Assembly (NCBI GenBank): GCA_052390275.1
Contig: JBQTHD010000009.1
Coordinates: 1-64,000 of the forward strand
Reading direction: 5' to 3'
Length of the DNA stretch: 64,000 nt
Origin: JBQTHD01 sp052390275
GTDB lineage: Bacteria > Actinomycetota > Acidimicrobiia > Acidimicrobiales > AC-14
Made by a program: the position numbers and the translations under genes. A model generated the notes under the pieces. It saw only the letters and a program-made list of their open reading frames with translations, did no database searches and had not been told where the DNA came from. This document shows, one piece after another, positions 32,947 to 42,388 of the stretch. The first letter of the stretch is position 1, and each line of letters begins with the position of its first letter.

Positions 32947-35565
32947 GTGAGTTCTTTCATCTACGTGGACGCGGCCATGGCCTCGACCGGGAATGTGACT
33001 GATTCCCGACTGCTTCATCTGTCGGAACGGCATCGCCTGGACCTGGCTCGCCCCCTCCTGACATCGGAGAGCCTGGCAGCCGCCCTCAGACGTTCCCCAG
33101 ACCAGGGAATCATCTTTGAGATGGGCCGAGGCTGGCCAGGCCGAACGCAGTTAGCGGCCGCGGCCCGGGCATTGCGCCAGAACCGTATGGTCCTGTTCCA
33201 CTGGCCGGACGAGGAGGCGGTTGAGGTAATCGACACCGACCGGCTGGCGAGCTACCTCGCACTTTGGGCCATAGTCGCGGCTCGCAGGTTGGGCCGAAAG
33301 CGGACGGTGGCGCCTTGTGTCGTGGCGGTGCCCCTCACCGTCGCCGATGAGAACCGGCTCGTCAAGGTTATGGGAGCGGCAGCGATCACCTTGCGGGAGA
33401 CGGCCCGTCCAGTCACGATTCCGGCCGATCAGCTCGATCAGCTGGGGCACGGGGTCTACCTAAGGTCAGACTTCTGGTGCACTCTGACAACGGGCGGGAG
33501 TTACGGTCACACGTGTTATGTGGCCAAGGAACTCGGTCGTATCAGCAGCGACCTTACATGCCTGCTCCCCCATTCCTTCGACTTGCTCGATCAATTTCAC
33601 CTGAAGCAAATCATTCTCGACTCTCCAAGTCTTGAAAGTAATGAGCGAGATCTCCTGGCTGCCGGCCCCACTTTCCGCCTACAACTCCGGCCGCTCCTCG
33701 ATGCACTCAGGCCAGCGTACATTTATGAGCGGCTGTGCTTAGGCAATATGGTCGGAGCACAACTGTCCGCCGAGCTCGATATTCCTTACGTAGTCGAATA
33801 CAATGGGTCTGAGCTGTCTATGAGGAGAAGCTTCGACGGCACCGGCTACGCACATGAAGCGTTATTCGACGCAATGGAGCTGGGTTCTTTCGCTCAAGCC
33901 ACCGTGATTTCAGTGGTGTCTGAGCCGATACGGCAGTCTCTTCTCGCCCGAGGGGTCGCGCCAGAGCGGGTACTGGTCAATCCAAATGGAACTGATCCTG
34001 ACGTCTACTGCCCGGCCGAGCCATACGTGAGAGCACAGACACGTAAGAGCCTCGGTTTCACTCCGGATGACTGCGTGGTCGGCTTCATTGGCACCTTTGG
34101 AGGATGGCATGGCATCAACGTTTTGGCCGAGGCCATTCCTCTCATAGCTTCGCAGTGTCCACGATCCCGCTTCTTACTCATCGGGGATGGGCCTCACCGG
34201 AATCTCATTGATGAGGCGGTTGTGCGTAATGCTTTGTTTGACCGCGTCGTCATGACCGGTCAGGTACCGCACCACGAAGGGCCCGGACTCCTAGCAGCGG
34301 CAGACGTTCTCGTCTCACCGCATAGTGCCAATATGATCGACGGCCCATTTTTTGGTTCACCAACGAAACTTTTCGAATACATGGGGATGGGCCAGGGCAT
34401 TGTGGCCAGCAACCTTGAGCAAATCGGAGAGGTCCTTAGTCCAGGTCTGTCGACCAGCGACATTGGGATTGTCAACGTCAGTAGCCATCGCGCCGTCTTG
34501 TGTCGACCCGGAGATGTGTCTGACTTCGTCATTGGAGTCTGTGCCCTAGCAAATGATCCTGAGTTGTCTAGAGCACTCGGTGCGAACGCGCGCAAAGCGA
34601 TGCTCGCAAGTTTTACATGGGAAAAGCATGTCGAGCGCCTTTGGCGTTTCATCAGGGAACAATCCCGAGCTGAGCCGCGGCCCTTGGTGGAGCAAGGAGC
34701 GATGCGAGGCAGCGCCCCAGATTCGCCTGGGTCACATCCCCCTGGGACCCTTGACACGGGCGACTCCTACAAGGATCAGGTGCAGCAACAATGGAACTCT
34801 GATCCATGCGGCTCACAGTACGTGAAGTCTGCCGATCCTCACACTTTGGACTGGTACTTAGAGGCTGAGCGCTACCGATATCAAGAGTATGGCCCCTGGA
34901 TGCGCTCCACCATGGAGTTCGAAGCTTGGAACGGCCGGAAGGTCCTCGAAATTGGAGCAGGGATGGGTACCGATCTGGCCCAGTTTGCGGCCAGCGGGGC
35001 AGTGGTGACCGACTATGACCTCTCTGCCGGACACTTGGAACGCGCTCGTGAGAACTTTGCTCTGCGCGGGTTGAGGGCGACGTTCCTCCATGGGGACGCA
35101 GAGACGCTGCCACTCGAAGATGAGACCTTCGACTTGGTCTATTCGAATGGCGTCATCCATCACACGCCGAACACGGACCGCGTGGTAGCCGAGGCATACC
35201 GGGTACTAAAGCCCGGTGGACAAGTTACGGTGATGGTCTATGCAGAGCGATCAATCAACTACTGGGTTCAGATTATCGGCCGGCTGGGACTCGAGGAAGG
35301 CATGCTTGCCAACCACTCGGTAGGCGAGATCATGTCGAGGAACGTGGAGATTTCTACCAGCGGGGCCCGGCCTTTGGTCAAGGTCTACACGCCCCGCCGA
35401 CTGAGGCGACTGTTCGGGGCCTTCACGGACATCTCGATCAGCCGGCACCAACTCCTGCCGGCCGAACGCCCGCCGTGGCTTCGATCTGTTCCAACCGACC
35501 TGGTGGCCAGGTTCCTGGGCTGGAACCTTGTCGTCAAGGCAAGGAAGCTACCTGCCGGTTCTTAG
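32947..35565 (+). CDS. GT4 glycosyltransferase fused to SAM methyltransferase
   Basis: The 872-aa protein joins two enzymes. Residues about 1-575 hold a GT-B fold with VVEYNGSEL, RVLVNPNGTDPDVY, FIGTFGGWHGINVLAEA, GDGPHRNLID and FFGSPTKLFEYMGMGQG. After a linker of about 40 residues (ending DTGDSYKDQVQQQW), a class I methyltransferase runs from about 615 to 872 with KVLEIGAGMGTDLAQFA, a YDLSAGHL acidic motif, HGDAETLPLEDETFDLVYS and IHHTPNTDRVV. The glycosyltransferase half is homologous to the one at 42385. Parts (near 34000-34700) are less GC-rich than neighbours, suggesting transfer. Start GTG 32947. Confidence 0.86.
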   Translation: MSSFIYVDAAMASTGNVTDSRLLHLSERHRLDLARPLLTSESLAAALRRSPDQGIIFEMGRGWPGRTQLAAAARALRQNRMVLFHWPDEEAVEVIDTDRLASYLALWAIVAARRLGRKRTVAPCVVAVPLTVADENRLVKVMGAAAITLRETARPVTIPADQLDQLGHGVYLRSDFWCTLTTGGSYGHTCYVAKELGRISSDLTCLLPHSFDLLDQFHLKQIILDSPSLESNERDLLAAGPTFRLQLRPLLDALRPAYIYERLCLGNMVGAQLSAELDIPYVVEYNGSELSMRRSFDGTGYAHEALFDAMELGSFAQATVISVVSEPIRQSLLARGVAPERVLVNPNGTDPDVYCPAEPYVRAQTRKSLGFTPDDCVVGFIGTFGGWHGINVLAEAIPLIASQCPRSRFLLIGDGPHRNLIDEAVVRNALFDRVVMTGQVPHHEGPGLLAAADVLVSPHSANMIDGPFFGSPTKLFEYMGMGQGIVASNLEQIGEVLSPGLSTSDIGIVNVSSHRAVLCRPGDVSDFVIGVCALANDPELSRALGANARKAMLASFTWEKHVERLWRFIREQSRAEPRPLVEQGAMRGSAPDSPGSHPPGTLDTGDSYKDQVQQQWNSDPCGSQYVKSADPHTLDWYLEAERYRYQEYGPWMRSTMEFEAWNGRKVLEIGAGMGTDLAQFAASGAVVTDYDLSAGHLERARENFALRGLRATFLHGDAETLPLEDETFDLVYSNGVIHHTPNTDRVVAEAYRVLKPGGQVTVMVYAERSINYWVQIIGRLGLEEGMLANHSVGEIMSRNVEISTSGARPLVKVYTPRRLRRLFGAFTDISISRHQLLPAERPPWLRSVPTDLVARFLGWNLVVKARKLPAGS

Positions 35566-35585
35566 TCAATCAGTTATCGTCGCCG

Positions 35586-37415
35586 CTACAACGAAATCGA
35601 ATGGTCGATCGACCAGTCTCCCTCCTCTAATGTTCCAGTTCCAAGATTCAGTACCCCTCGGTTCGTAACTGAGAACATATAGAGGTCCCGCTGACTATAA
35701 TATACGCCCGGCTCAACCGAATAAAATTTCTGGTCCTGCCGGTCGAAGTAGCCGTTCTCACAGATCTGCACAGCAACTGTGTAGTCTCCGCTCCCCAGTT
35801 GTAGCCTCGGAATGCGAAGGCGAATAGTCACGTTCCGGCCCTGCACCTCTTCAAATCGCAAATCTCGGGTGAAAACACGCGTAACTGTGTCTACTCCTGA
35901 CCTGAGGAATGAGACCAGGAGATCGCACTTCTCATCCACATCATTGCCGTTAATTCTTGCTTTCAGCTCAACGGTTATCGGGCGCCCGTGTTGCAACAAT
36001 CGTGCTTCTTGGCCATCTGGGCCGAGAACACGGGCGCTGCGGATCTCAATCCTGCCGGTTCCAACGCCTCTAACTCTGGTCGCTTGATCTGGGGTGGGTG
36101 GGCCAAGGTCGATCGGACCACGGTCGATCAGCCACCCGGCCCTGGGGGACATCTCAACCCTGAACTGGTGGCGGCCTCGTATGTATCCGTTGACGACCAG
36201 CTCAGCCGGAGGATCCGCACCATGGGCCACCACCAAATCGACGTTGCTGCTCTCCAACCGACGGACCAGACCCTCGCCCGTCAGAACCAGCCCGCCGTTC
36301 CGAAAGGGTGAGCCGAAGCCGGCTAGTGGCCTCGCTTGCTCGCCCTTCCAAGCAGTCACCTGGCCCCAACAGCTCTCCGGGAGGATAACCCGACTGCCGG
36401 CGGCACCAGACTCATCGGGCTCTGCCGAGATATCGAGTTCGCTGAGGATCTGATCGCCGTCCACCAGGGCCACCCGGGCCAGATAGATCGGCCCCGGTGC
36501 ACCATCTTTCACCCCCAACTCCAGATAGACGGCGTCGTTCACCGCCCCGACCGGGATCCGGCTGCTGTGGGTGGCCAGCATTGCCTTATTTCGAAGCCTC
36601 TCCTCTTCTTGGTCTCGGATCGAGGCCTCGTACGCAGCGACCGCGTCGCTGGGCTTCCCGTCGAAGACGACTCGCCCCTTCTCCAGCCAAACAAGTCGGT
36701 CTGCGATGCGTGAGACCGCGTACATGTCGTGGGATACCAACAGAAGGGTTGTGCCCTCCTGGCACATCTCGGCTATCCGATCGAAACTCTTGCGAGTGAA
36801 ATATGCGTCCCCTACCCCTAGAACCTCGTCGAGAATCAGCAGTTCTGGAGACACAGCAGTGGACGTTGCGAACATCAATCGCGCCCGCATTCCGGTCGAA
36901 TAGGTTTTGAGTGGCTGGTCGATATACTCCTCGACCTCGGCGAAATCCACGATGGAGGGCATCAGCTCCCTCATCTCGGTTTCGGGGAGCGCCATCTGCG
37001 CCAGGTAGGCCCGGACGTTCTCTCGACCGGTGAAATCGAGATGAAATCCCGTTCCGATCTCAAGGAGGGCCCGGGCCGATCCGGCGACGTTCAGTACACC
37101 AGAGGAGGGTTCGATTACCCCACTGACGAGCTTTAGAAAGGTGCTTTTTCCTGCTCCATTCCGACCAATTAGCCCAACCTTCTCGCCCCGCCGCACGGAC
37201 AAGGTCACCCCATCCAGCGCCCGGTGTTCGCTCACTACCCTCGTTGCTCGCCGGTAGCCGACCAGGTCAAGTAGACGGTCCTTCGGCCGGTTGTAAAGCC
37301 GGTAAATCTTGCTCAGGTTTCTGGCTTCAATAGCAGCACTCACAGCAGGGTTGCCCGCGTCGCCGTCCTCGGCCTCGTCTTCAGATGAGTCTCCCGCTGT
37401 CCCTTGATCGGTCAT
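35586..37415 (-). CDS. wzt: ABC polysaccharide exporter, ATPase with Wzt-type tail
   Basis: The protein of 609 aa has an N-terminal ABC domain (Walker A GRNGAGKS at 84-91, signature region YSTGMRARLMFATS, Walker B LLILDEVLGVGD) of the Wzt/TagH/RfbE family. A C-terminal beta-sandwich of about 170 residues (GTGRIEIRSARVLGPDGQEA and on) is like the Wzt carbohydrate-binding domain. A middle region (about 270-430) contains a second possible beta domain. Family knowledge: it powers export of a finished polymer and reads its end modification through the tail. It shares a 4-bp ATGA overlap with the permease gene upstream. Confidence 0.9.
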   Translation of the reverse strand: MTDQGTAGDSSEDEAEDGDAGNPAVSAAIEARNLSKIYRLYNRPKDRLLDLVGYRRATRVVSEHRALDGVTLSVRRGEKVGLIGRNGAGKSTFLKLVSGVIEPSSGVLNVAGSARALLEIGTGFHLDFTGRENVRAYLAQMALPETEMRELMPSIVDFAEVEEYIDQPLKTYSTGMRARLMFATSTAVSPELLILDEVLGVGDAYFTRKSFDRIAEMCQEGTTLLLVSHDMYAVSRIADRLVWLEKGRVVFDGKPSDAVAAYEASIRDQEEERLRNKAMLATHSSRIPVGAVNDAVYLELGVKDGAPGPIYLARVALVDGDQILSELDISAEPDESGAAGSRVILPESCWGQVTAWKGEQARPLAGFGSPFRNGGLVLTGEGLVRRLESSNVDLVVAHGADPPAELVVNGYIRGRHQFRVEMSPRAGWLIDRGPIDLGPPTPDQATRVRGVGTGRIEIRSARVLGPDGQEARLLQHGRPITVELKARINGNDVDEKCDLLVSFLRSGVDTVTRVFTRDLRFEEVQGRNVTIRLRIPRLQLGSGDYTVAVQICENGYFDRQDQKFYSVEPGVYYSQRDLYMFSVTNRGVLNLGTGTLEEGDWSIDHSISL

Positions 37416-38263
37416 TCGTAGTCCACCAGGGTGTTCTTACATCGACCGAACAACCAGGCTCCAAGGGCAAAGGTCCCGGTAGCAATAATGATGGCCATCC
37501 CCAACTCCCACCAGTCCACGGCCCGGTCGCCAAGTAGGGCGGCACGGAAGGGGGCCAACATGTAGTGCATCGGGTTGGCCCAGACGACAACACGAGCAGC
37601 GACGGGTACGGCCTCGGGTTCGAATCCGATCGGGGTGACGAACAGCAGGAACAGAACGATCAAGTTGGTGAAATAGGCCAGATCGGGAAGAATAAGGCCG
37701 AGCGGGGCAATGAACAAGGCCAGTCCCGTGAGAAACATGATCTGCAAACCCACTGCCACGATGAGCAGGCTTAGTCGAGGCCCAAGTTGCCCGGCGATTC
37801 CAGCCATCGCGACCAGCACGCCTAACCCGACGGCTTCGGACACCAGTGACATTCCCACGGTGCGGACTGGTATCAATTCCACCGGTAGAAAGACGTTTCG
37901 TACCAGATGGATGTTCTGCCTGAGTGCAACGGCGCCAGTTCCCGCAACCTCCATGAAAGCCAAATAGGGCACCAGTCCCGAAAATATGTATACGACATAG
38001 TCCAACTGGCTGAAGCCCGGAAGGCGGATTCGGAATACCACCAGGTAGAGGAACAGGTAGACGCATAGAAAGAGCAATGGATAAAGGATCAGCCACGACC
38101 GTCCAAGGATTGATCCGGCATAGCGCTTGTCGAGTTCGGTCCGAGTAGTGGCCCAAAGGACCCGACGATTGATCACTAGGATTCGGCCCACGCGGAGGGC
38201 CGCCGGACCCGTCGCCCTGGCTCGACTCACAGCCGAGTCCGATGGGCTGGCCGGGATTCGCAT
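37412..38263 (-). CDS. wzm: ABC polysaccharide exporter, permease (Wzm type)
   Basis: From ATG 38263 the product is 283 aa with six membrane helices (SWLILYPLLFLCVYLFLYLV, LDYVVYIFSGLVPYLAFMEV, EAVGLGVLVAMAGIAG, LLIVAVGLQIMFLTGLALFI, FTNLIVLFLLFVTPIGFE, MAIIIATGTFALGAWLF) and the PMHYMLAPFRAALLG loop of ABC-2 permeases. Longer starts give a basic, repetitive N-terminus with no membrane signal. It is first in the two-gene operon with wzt, and divergent from the methyltransferase gene. Confidence 0.88.
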   Translation of the reverse strand: MRIPASPSDSAVSRARATGPAALRVGRILVINRRVLWATTRTELDKRYAGSILGRSWLILYPLLFLCVYLFLYLVVFRIRLPGFSQLDYVVYIFSGLVPYLAFMEVAGTGAVALRQNIHLVRNVFLPVELIPVRTVGMSLVSEAVGLGVLVAMAGIAGQLGPRLSLLIVAVGLQIMFLTGLALFIAPLGLILPDLAYFTNLIVLFLLFVTPIGFEPEAVPVAARVVVWANPMHYMLAPFRAALLGDRAVDWWELGMAIIIATGTFALGAWLFGRCKNTLVDYE

Positions 38264-38388
38264 CCAGACGAATCGGCTGGCGGCGCACCTGAGCCTCGAG
38301 GGCCACCGTTGCATTCCATCGGTACAGCTTCGCGGACCTGGCTGGCCTACGGCGGGAAGCCGGGACCGAGGCCCATAGGGTTGGCCGG

Positions 38389-40293
38389 ATGGAGGGACCG
38401 GACCTCTGCGAGTGGCTCTCACCATTCCCTGCGCCGGTCGCCAAGGACGTACAACGGGTGCTCAGTACCAGCCGGGCCGGATTGCGGCTGGTGGGTCCGG
38501 CGGACCACTCCACGGGCCTGCGGCCGGTGGCCGCTGTGCGAGACCTCCTCCACGAATTGGCGCAGCTCGAGGACTTCGCCGCCGAAGTCGCCGCTCGTCC
38601 CGGCGCACCGGCTGACCGAGAAACCGAAAGCGATCCGGGCCACGAGGCCAGGCGTCTCGTATGGCTGGCGGATCAGAATGACCCGTCCTCCTTGACGATG
38701 GTCGAGGCCGAGGCACTCTTCGGCACCGTTCTGGCCCTCGAACTGGTGGCGCTCGCCGTCACTGGGGTGGGCACCAGCCGGCTGGTAGTGGTCGGTCGAC
38801 TTCGGCGGGAAGTGCTTGCCTTGGTGCTCACGCTGGGCCAGTCGAGCTGGAGATCGGCCCTGGCGGTAGCTTCCGTCGATCCGGCCCCTGCCGTCCTGCT
38901 GGCCGGGCGGGACAGAGCCATCAAACTATTGACAAGAAGCGGGCGCGGCATGGCCCAATTGAGGCTCCTGGTCTCGCGCGGAATGGCCCTCGGTTGCGAT
39001 GTGAGCGCCGGGCACCTGGAACTTTTCCTGGCCGACCCGCAGGGATGGGTGGCCCCGTTACGGGAGCTGACTGGCTCCGATTCAGCAGTTTTGGCCATCA
39101 GATTTCGGGATCCACGCTTTCTGGATCGATCGGCGGCGGTGCTCGAAGCGTTGGGCGAAGCCGGCATCGAGTTGGACCTCAGCCTGTCCAAGTCAGGGCC
39201 GGGTCCACTGGTGCCCTATCTGCCCAACGGGGCTTTCCAGCCTCATTCCCACGACCTCCGCTCGCCGGCGGGAAGCTGGTTTCCTGGGCGACCTGTAACC
39301 GCCGTCCGTCACGAGTCTGGGGCCCTTGGCACCGCAGAGGGCTGGAACCGGCTTTGGACGAAATGCACCATGCACAGACTTCCCACGCTGGCCCGCCTCG
39401 TGGCGTTCCGCCGCAAGGAGGCCTACTTCAACGCGGTTGCCGGCAACCCGCGCCTTTGGTCGGCCTACCCGGAGTACCTGGTCCACAACTGGCCTCGCCC
39501 CGACCCGGCGGAACGGGTGACGGTCGTGGACCTGGGGGAACCCCGGCGGGGCCGAGGAGGAGCACGCAACGTTCAGGACGCTGCCCGGGTCTGGCTGAGA
39601 GAAGCCCGCCCTGCACCCGTGTTGGCCGACCATGCCCGGTTGATCCAGACCGCCCGAAGAGAAGCCCATTCTCGGGTTACCGCAACGGCCGGGTCGGCTC
39701 TGGTCGAGCAGGTCGCCCATCACGGCTACCTGGGCGCTGGCGACCCAGAAGCTCCGCTGCGCCAGGATCTCGTGGAGTTCACCGCATTCGTTCCCGGACG
39801 CCTCGGTCACGTTCTCGAGGTTGGTAGCGGCTTCGGGCAGTTGGCCCGCAACCTCTCCCCTCGATCGGTGAGCTACGTCGGGCTGGACCTGGTTGCCGCT
39901 GGCCTGAGCTTGCAATCCCGAGGCGTGGTCGCCGATGCCCATCAGCTGCCCTTTTCCGGCCACAGCTTCGACACTGTGGTGGCGAACAACTCGCTGGAGC
40001 ATCTTTACGACCCAGTGGCGGCTCTAAGTGAGATACGTCGGGTCCTGCGGCCCGGGGGTCACCTGCTGGCCCTGCTCCCTCTGGACTTCCTGGGCCCCGA
40101 GCACCGGCTACCCGCCCATCTCTGGAAGGCCGATCGACAATCGGTGGAGTTGGCGTTCCGCTCCGCCGAACTGCGAATCGCCCGGTATGAAGTTCTGGAT
40201 CTCGCCATCCTGGGCATCCCCGAAGCCTTTCCCAGTTGCAAGGGTCTGGTGGCCCAGATCGACGCCGAATCTCCTGGCCCGCCGGGCCATTGA
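38389..40293 (+). CDS. Methyltransferase with large unassigned N-terminus
   Basis: In this 634-aa protein the last 170 residues are a class I SAM methyltransferase: HVLEVGSGFGQLARNL (about 473), VGLDLVAAGLSLQ, DAHQLPFSGHSFDTVVA and NNSLEHLYDPV. Residues 1-460 have alternating alpha/beta character (LLAGRDRAIKLLTR, LLVSRGMALGCDVSAGHLEL, GIELDLSLSKSGPG and HNWPRPDPAERVTVVDLGEP) and match no family I know; a radical-SAM or TIM-like barrel is possible. The C-terminal half would methylate a sugar or its intermediate. Confidence 0.7.
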   Translation: MEGPDLCEWLSPFPAPVAKDVQRVLSTSRAGLRLVGPADHSTGLRPVAAVRDLLHELAQLEDFAAEVAARPGAPADRETESDPGHEARRLVWLADQNDPSSLTMVEAEALFGTVLALELVALAVTGVGTSRLVVVGRLRREVLALVLTLGQSSWRSALAVASVDPAPAVLLAGRDRAIKLLTRSGRGMAQLRLLVSRGMALGCDVSAGHLELFLADPQGWVAPLRELTGSDSAVLAIRFRDPRFLDRSAAVLEALGEAGIELDLSLSKSGPGPLVPYLPNGAFQPHSHDLRSPAGSWFPGRPVTAVRHESGALGTAEGWNRLWTKCTMHRLPTLARLVAFRRKEAYFNAVAGNPRLWSAYPEYLVHNWPRPDPAERVTVVDLGEPRRGRGGARNVQDAARVWLREARPAPVLADHARLIQTARREAHSRVTATAGSALVEQVAHHGYLGAGDPEAPLRQDLVEFTAFVPGRLGHVLEVGSGFGQLARNLSPRSVSYVGLDLVAAGLSLQSRGVVADAHQLPFSGHSFDTVVANNSLEHLYDPVAALSEIRRVLRPGGHLLALLPLDFLGPEHRLPAHLWKADRQSVELAFRSAELRIARYEVLDLAILGIPEAFPSCKGLVAQIDAESPGPPGH

Positions 40294-40378
40294 GGTCTGC
40301 CGACAGCCGGGGGTCCTCCAACCCAGCCAGAAAAGCCGCGCTGACCACTAGTTTCGACCCCATGTTCGGGCGGACGCC

Positions 40379-42388
40379 ATGTGCGGCGTAGTCGGCGTCT
40401 TCCGGGCCGACGGCGGATCGACGGCGTCCGACCAAGTCCTCATCGCCATGCGCGACGAGATGACCCACCGAGGCCCGGACGGTGCCGGACTCTGGCGATC
40501 CAACGACACGACCTGCGCCCTCGCCCACCGTCGCCTGTCGATCATCGACCTGTCCGAGGCGGCCGGCCAACCTATGGTCAGCGAGGACGGCCAGGTGGTC
40601 CTCGTCTTCAACGGCGAGATCTACAACCACGCTGATCTTCGCCGCCAACTACAAGCCACCGGCCGTTACCGATGGAAAACGGACCACAGCGACACCGAGG
40701 TTTTGCTCCACGCTTTCGAGGAGTGGGGCCCGGCCTGCGCCGAACGCCTGTACGGGATGTTCGCCTTCGCCGTGTGGGACGGACGATCGCCATCGGGGCC
40801 GATCTTGCACTTGGTCCGGGATCGCATGGGGGTCAAGCCCCTCTACCTGGCCCGTACCGCCGGGGGGGAGTGGCTGTTCGCTTCCGAGATCAAGGGGTTA
40901 CTTCGGCACCCCCACCTAACCCCCGAGATGGACCTCACGGCCTTTTGGCACTACCTGACTTTTATCGTTGCGCCGGCGCCCTTGACCATGTTCCGCGGGA
41001 TCTTCAAGATTCCGGCCGGTTACCGGGTGACGATCGACGCCAGTGGGGCCGCGGCCAGCAAATGGTGGGACTGCCGACCATCGACGGAGGAGATGCTGAA
41101 CGAAGCCGACCTGAGCCTGGACGAGGCAGCGGGTGAACTGACCCGCCTTCTGCGCCAGTCAATCGCCCGGCGGATGGTGTCAGACGTTCCGTTCGGGGTC
41201 CTGCTCTCGGGCGGGGTGGATTCGAGCCTGAACGTGGCCCTGATGGCCGAGTTGATGGATCGGCCGGTGACGACGTTCACCATCGGCTATCAGGGTGAAG
41301 AGGCCACCAACGAGTTCAGCCACGCTCGGCGGGTGGCCGAGCGGTACGGCACCGACCATCACGAACGCCATATCACCGCCGAGGAGGCTTTGACCTTCCT
41401 GCCGTCCCTGGTTCGGCACCAGGACGAGCCCATCGCGGACAACGTCTGCATCCCGCTCTACTTCTTGGCTGGGTTGGTGCGCGATACCCGGACAACCGTC
41501 GTCCAAGTGGGCGAGGGGGCGGACGAGCACTTTCTCGGCTACTGGTGGTGCGAGCACTACCGCCGAACTTACGAAGGCGTGTACCGGCCGGCGCTGGCCG
41601 GCCGGGGCCCGGGTTGGCGTCGTCGTTGGGACCGGTTGGCCCGCCGAGGAGGCCCCGACCTCGGCTCATCGTCGGAGGACACCGAGGTCGTCGCTCGGGC
41701 CGGGCGGGGGGAGGCGCTGTTCTGGGGCGGAGCCACCTGTTTCTGGGGTGACATCCGTCGGCGCTTGACCCCGACCACCGCCCCCTTCGCCCAGGAAGTG
41801 GATTGTCCGGTCCGGGGACTACTGCCCGACGACCACCGGGACCTTGACAGCCAGCGCGTGGTTGCCGGCCATTTGGCGGATTTGGGCGAGTTGGCCGAGC
41901 CGGCCGTGCTGGCCCAGATCCCGTTCCTGGAAAGCCGGATCCGTCTTCCTGAGCACCTGCTGATGCGGGTCGACAAGATGACCATGGCCCATTCGGTCGA
42001 GGCCCGGGTGCCGTTTCTCGATCACGAGGTGGTTGAGTTTGCCCGCCGCCTCCCGTATTCGTACAAGCTCTCCGACGGCGTGGGCAAGAGGGTGCTGAAG
42101 CGAGCCGCCGAACCCTTTTTGGACCGCGACGCGATCTACCGCACCAAGCAGGGATTCGGCGCCCCCATGGACCGGTGGCTCGCCGACGAAGAGTTTGGCC
42201 GGAAGTGTCTGAGCGCTTACCAACGCTCAGGCATTGCCCGGGCGGGGCTATTGGACAACCAGGTGGTGGAGGATCTTTTCGCCGCTCAGACCGCCGGCCA
42301 CGGGGGCCACGGGTTCCATCTGTGGACGATCATGAACGCAGTGCTGTGGCATCAGTCCTGGGTGGAAGGCAACGGCGACCTGTTGTGA
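40379..42388 (+). CDS. AsnB-type glutamine amidotransferase (3 of 3)
   Basis: The 669-aa protein has Cys2 in MCGVVGVFR, MTHRGPDGAGLW, LVFNGEIYNHADL, the synthetase motif SGGVDS (277-282) and VQVGEGADEHFLGYWWC, followed by VEARVPFLDHEVVEFARRL. It is closest to the second copy. The 4-bp GTGA overlap with the next glycosyltransferase gene shows they are translated together, tying amidation to glycan assembly. Confidence 0.88.
   Translation: MCGVVGVFRADGGSTASDQVLIAMRDEMTHRGPDGAGLWRSNDTTCALAHRRLSIIDLSEAAGQPMVSEDGQVVLVFNGEIYNHADLRRQLQATGRYRWKTDHSDTEVLLHAFEEWGPACAERLYGMFAFAVWDGRSPSGPILHLVRDRMGVKPLYLARTAGGEWLFASEIKGLLRHPHLTPEMDLTAFWHYLTFIVAPAPLTMFRGIFKIPAGYRVTIDASGAAASKWWDCRPSTEEMLNEADLSLDEAAGELTRLLRQSIARRMVSDVPFGVLLSGGVDSSLNVALMAELMDRPVTTFTIGYQGEEATNEFSHARRVAERYGTDHHERHITAEEALTFLPSLVRHQDEPIADNVCIPLYFLAGLVRDTRTTVVQVGEGADEHFLGYWWCEHYRRTYEGVYRPALAGRGPGWRRRWDRLARRGGPDLGSSSEDTEVVARAGRGEALFWGGATCFWGDIRRRLTPTTAPFAQEVDCPVRGLLPDDHRDLDSQRVVAGHLADLGELAEPAVLAQIPFLESRIRLPEHLLMRVDKMTMAHSVEARVPFLDHEVVEFARRLPYSYKLSDGVGKRVLKRAAEPFLDRDAIYRTKQGFGAPMDRWLADEEFGRKCLSAYQRSGIARAGLLDNQVVEDLFAAQTAGHGGHGFHLWTIMNAVLWHQSWVEGNGDLL

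Noticed and set aside
42175..42384. Upstream start for the glycosyltransferase inside the third asnB gene
   Set aside because: The added 70 residues are a shadow of the asnB C-terminus; GTG 42385 gives the 4-bp overlap typical of this operon.
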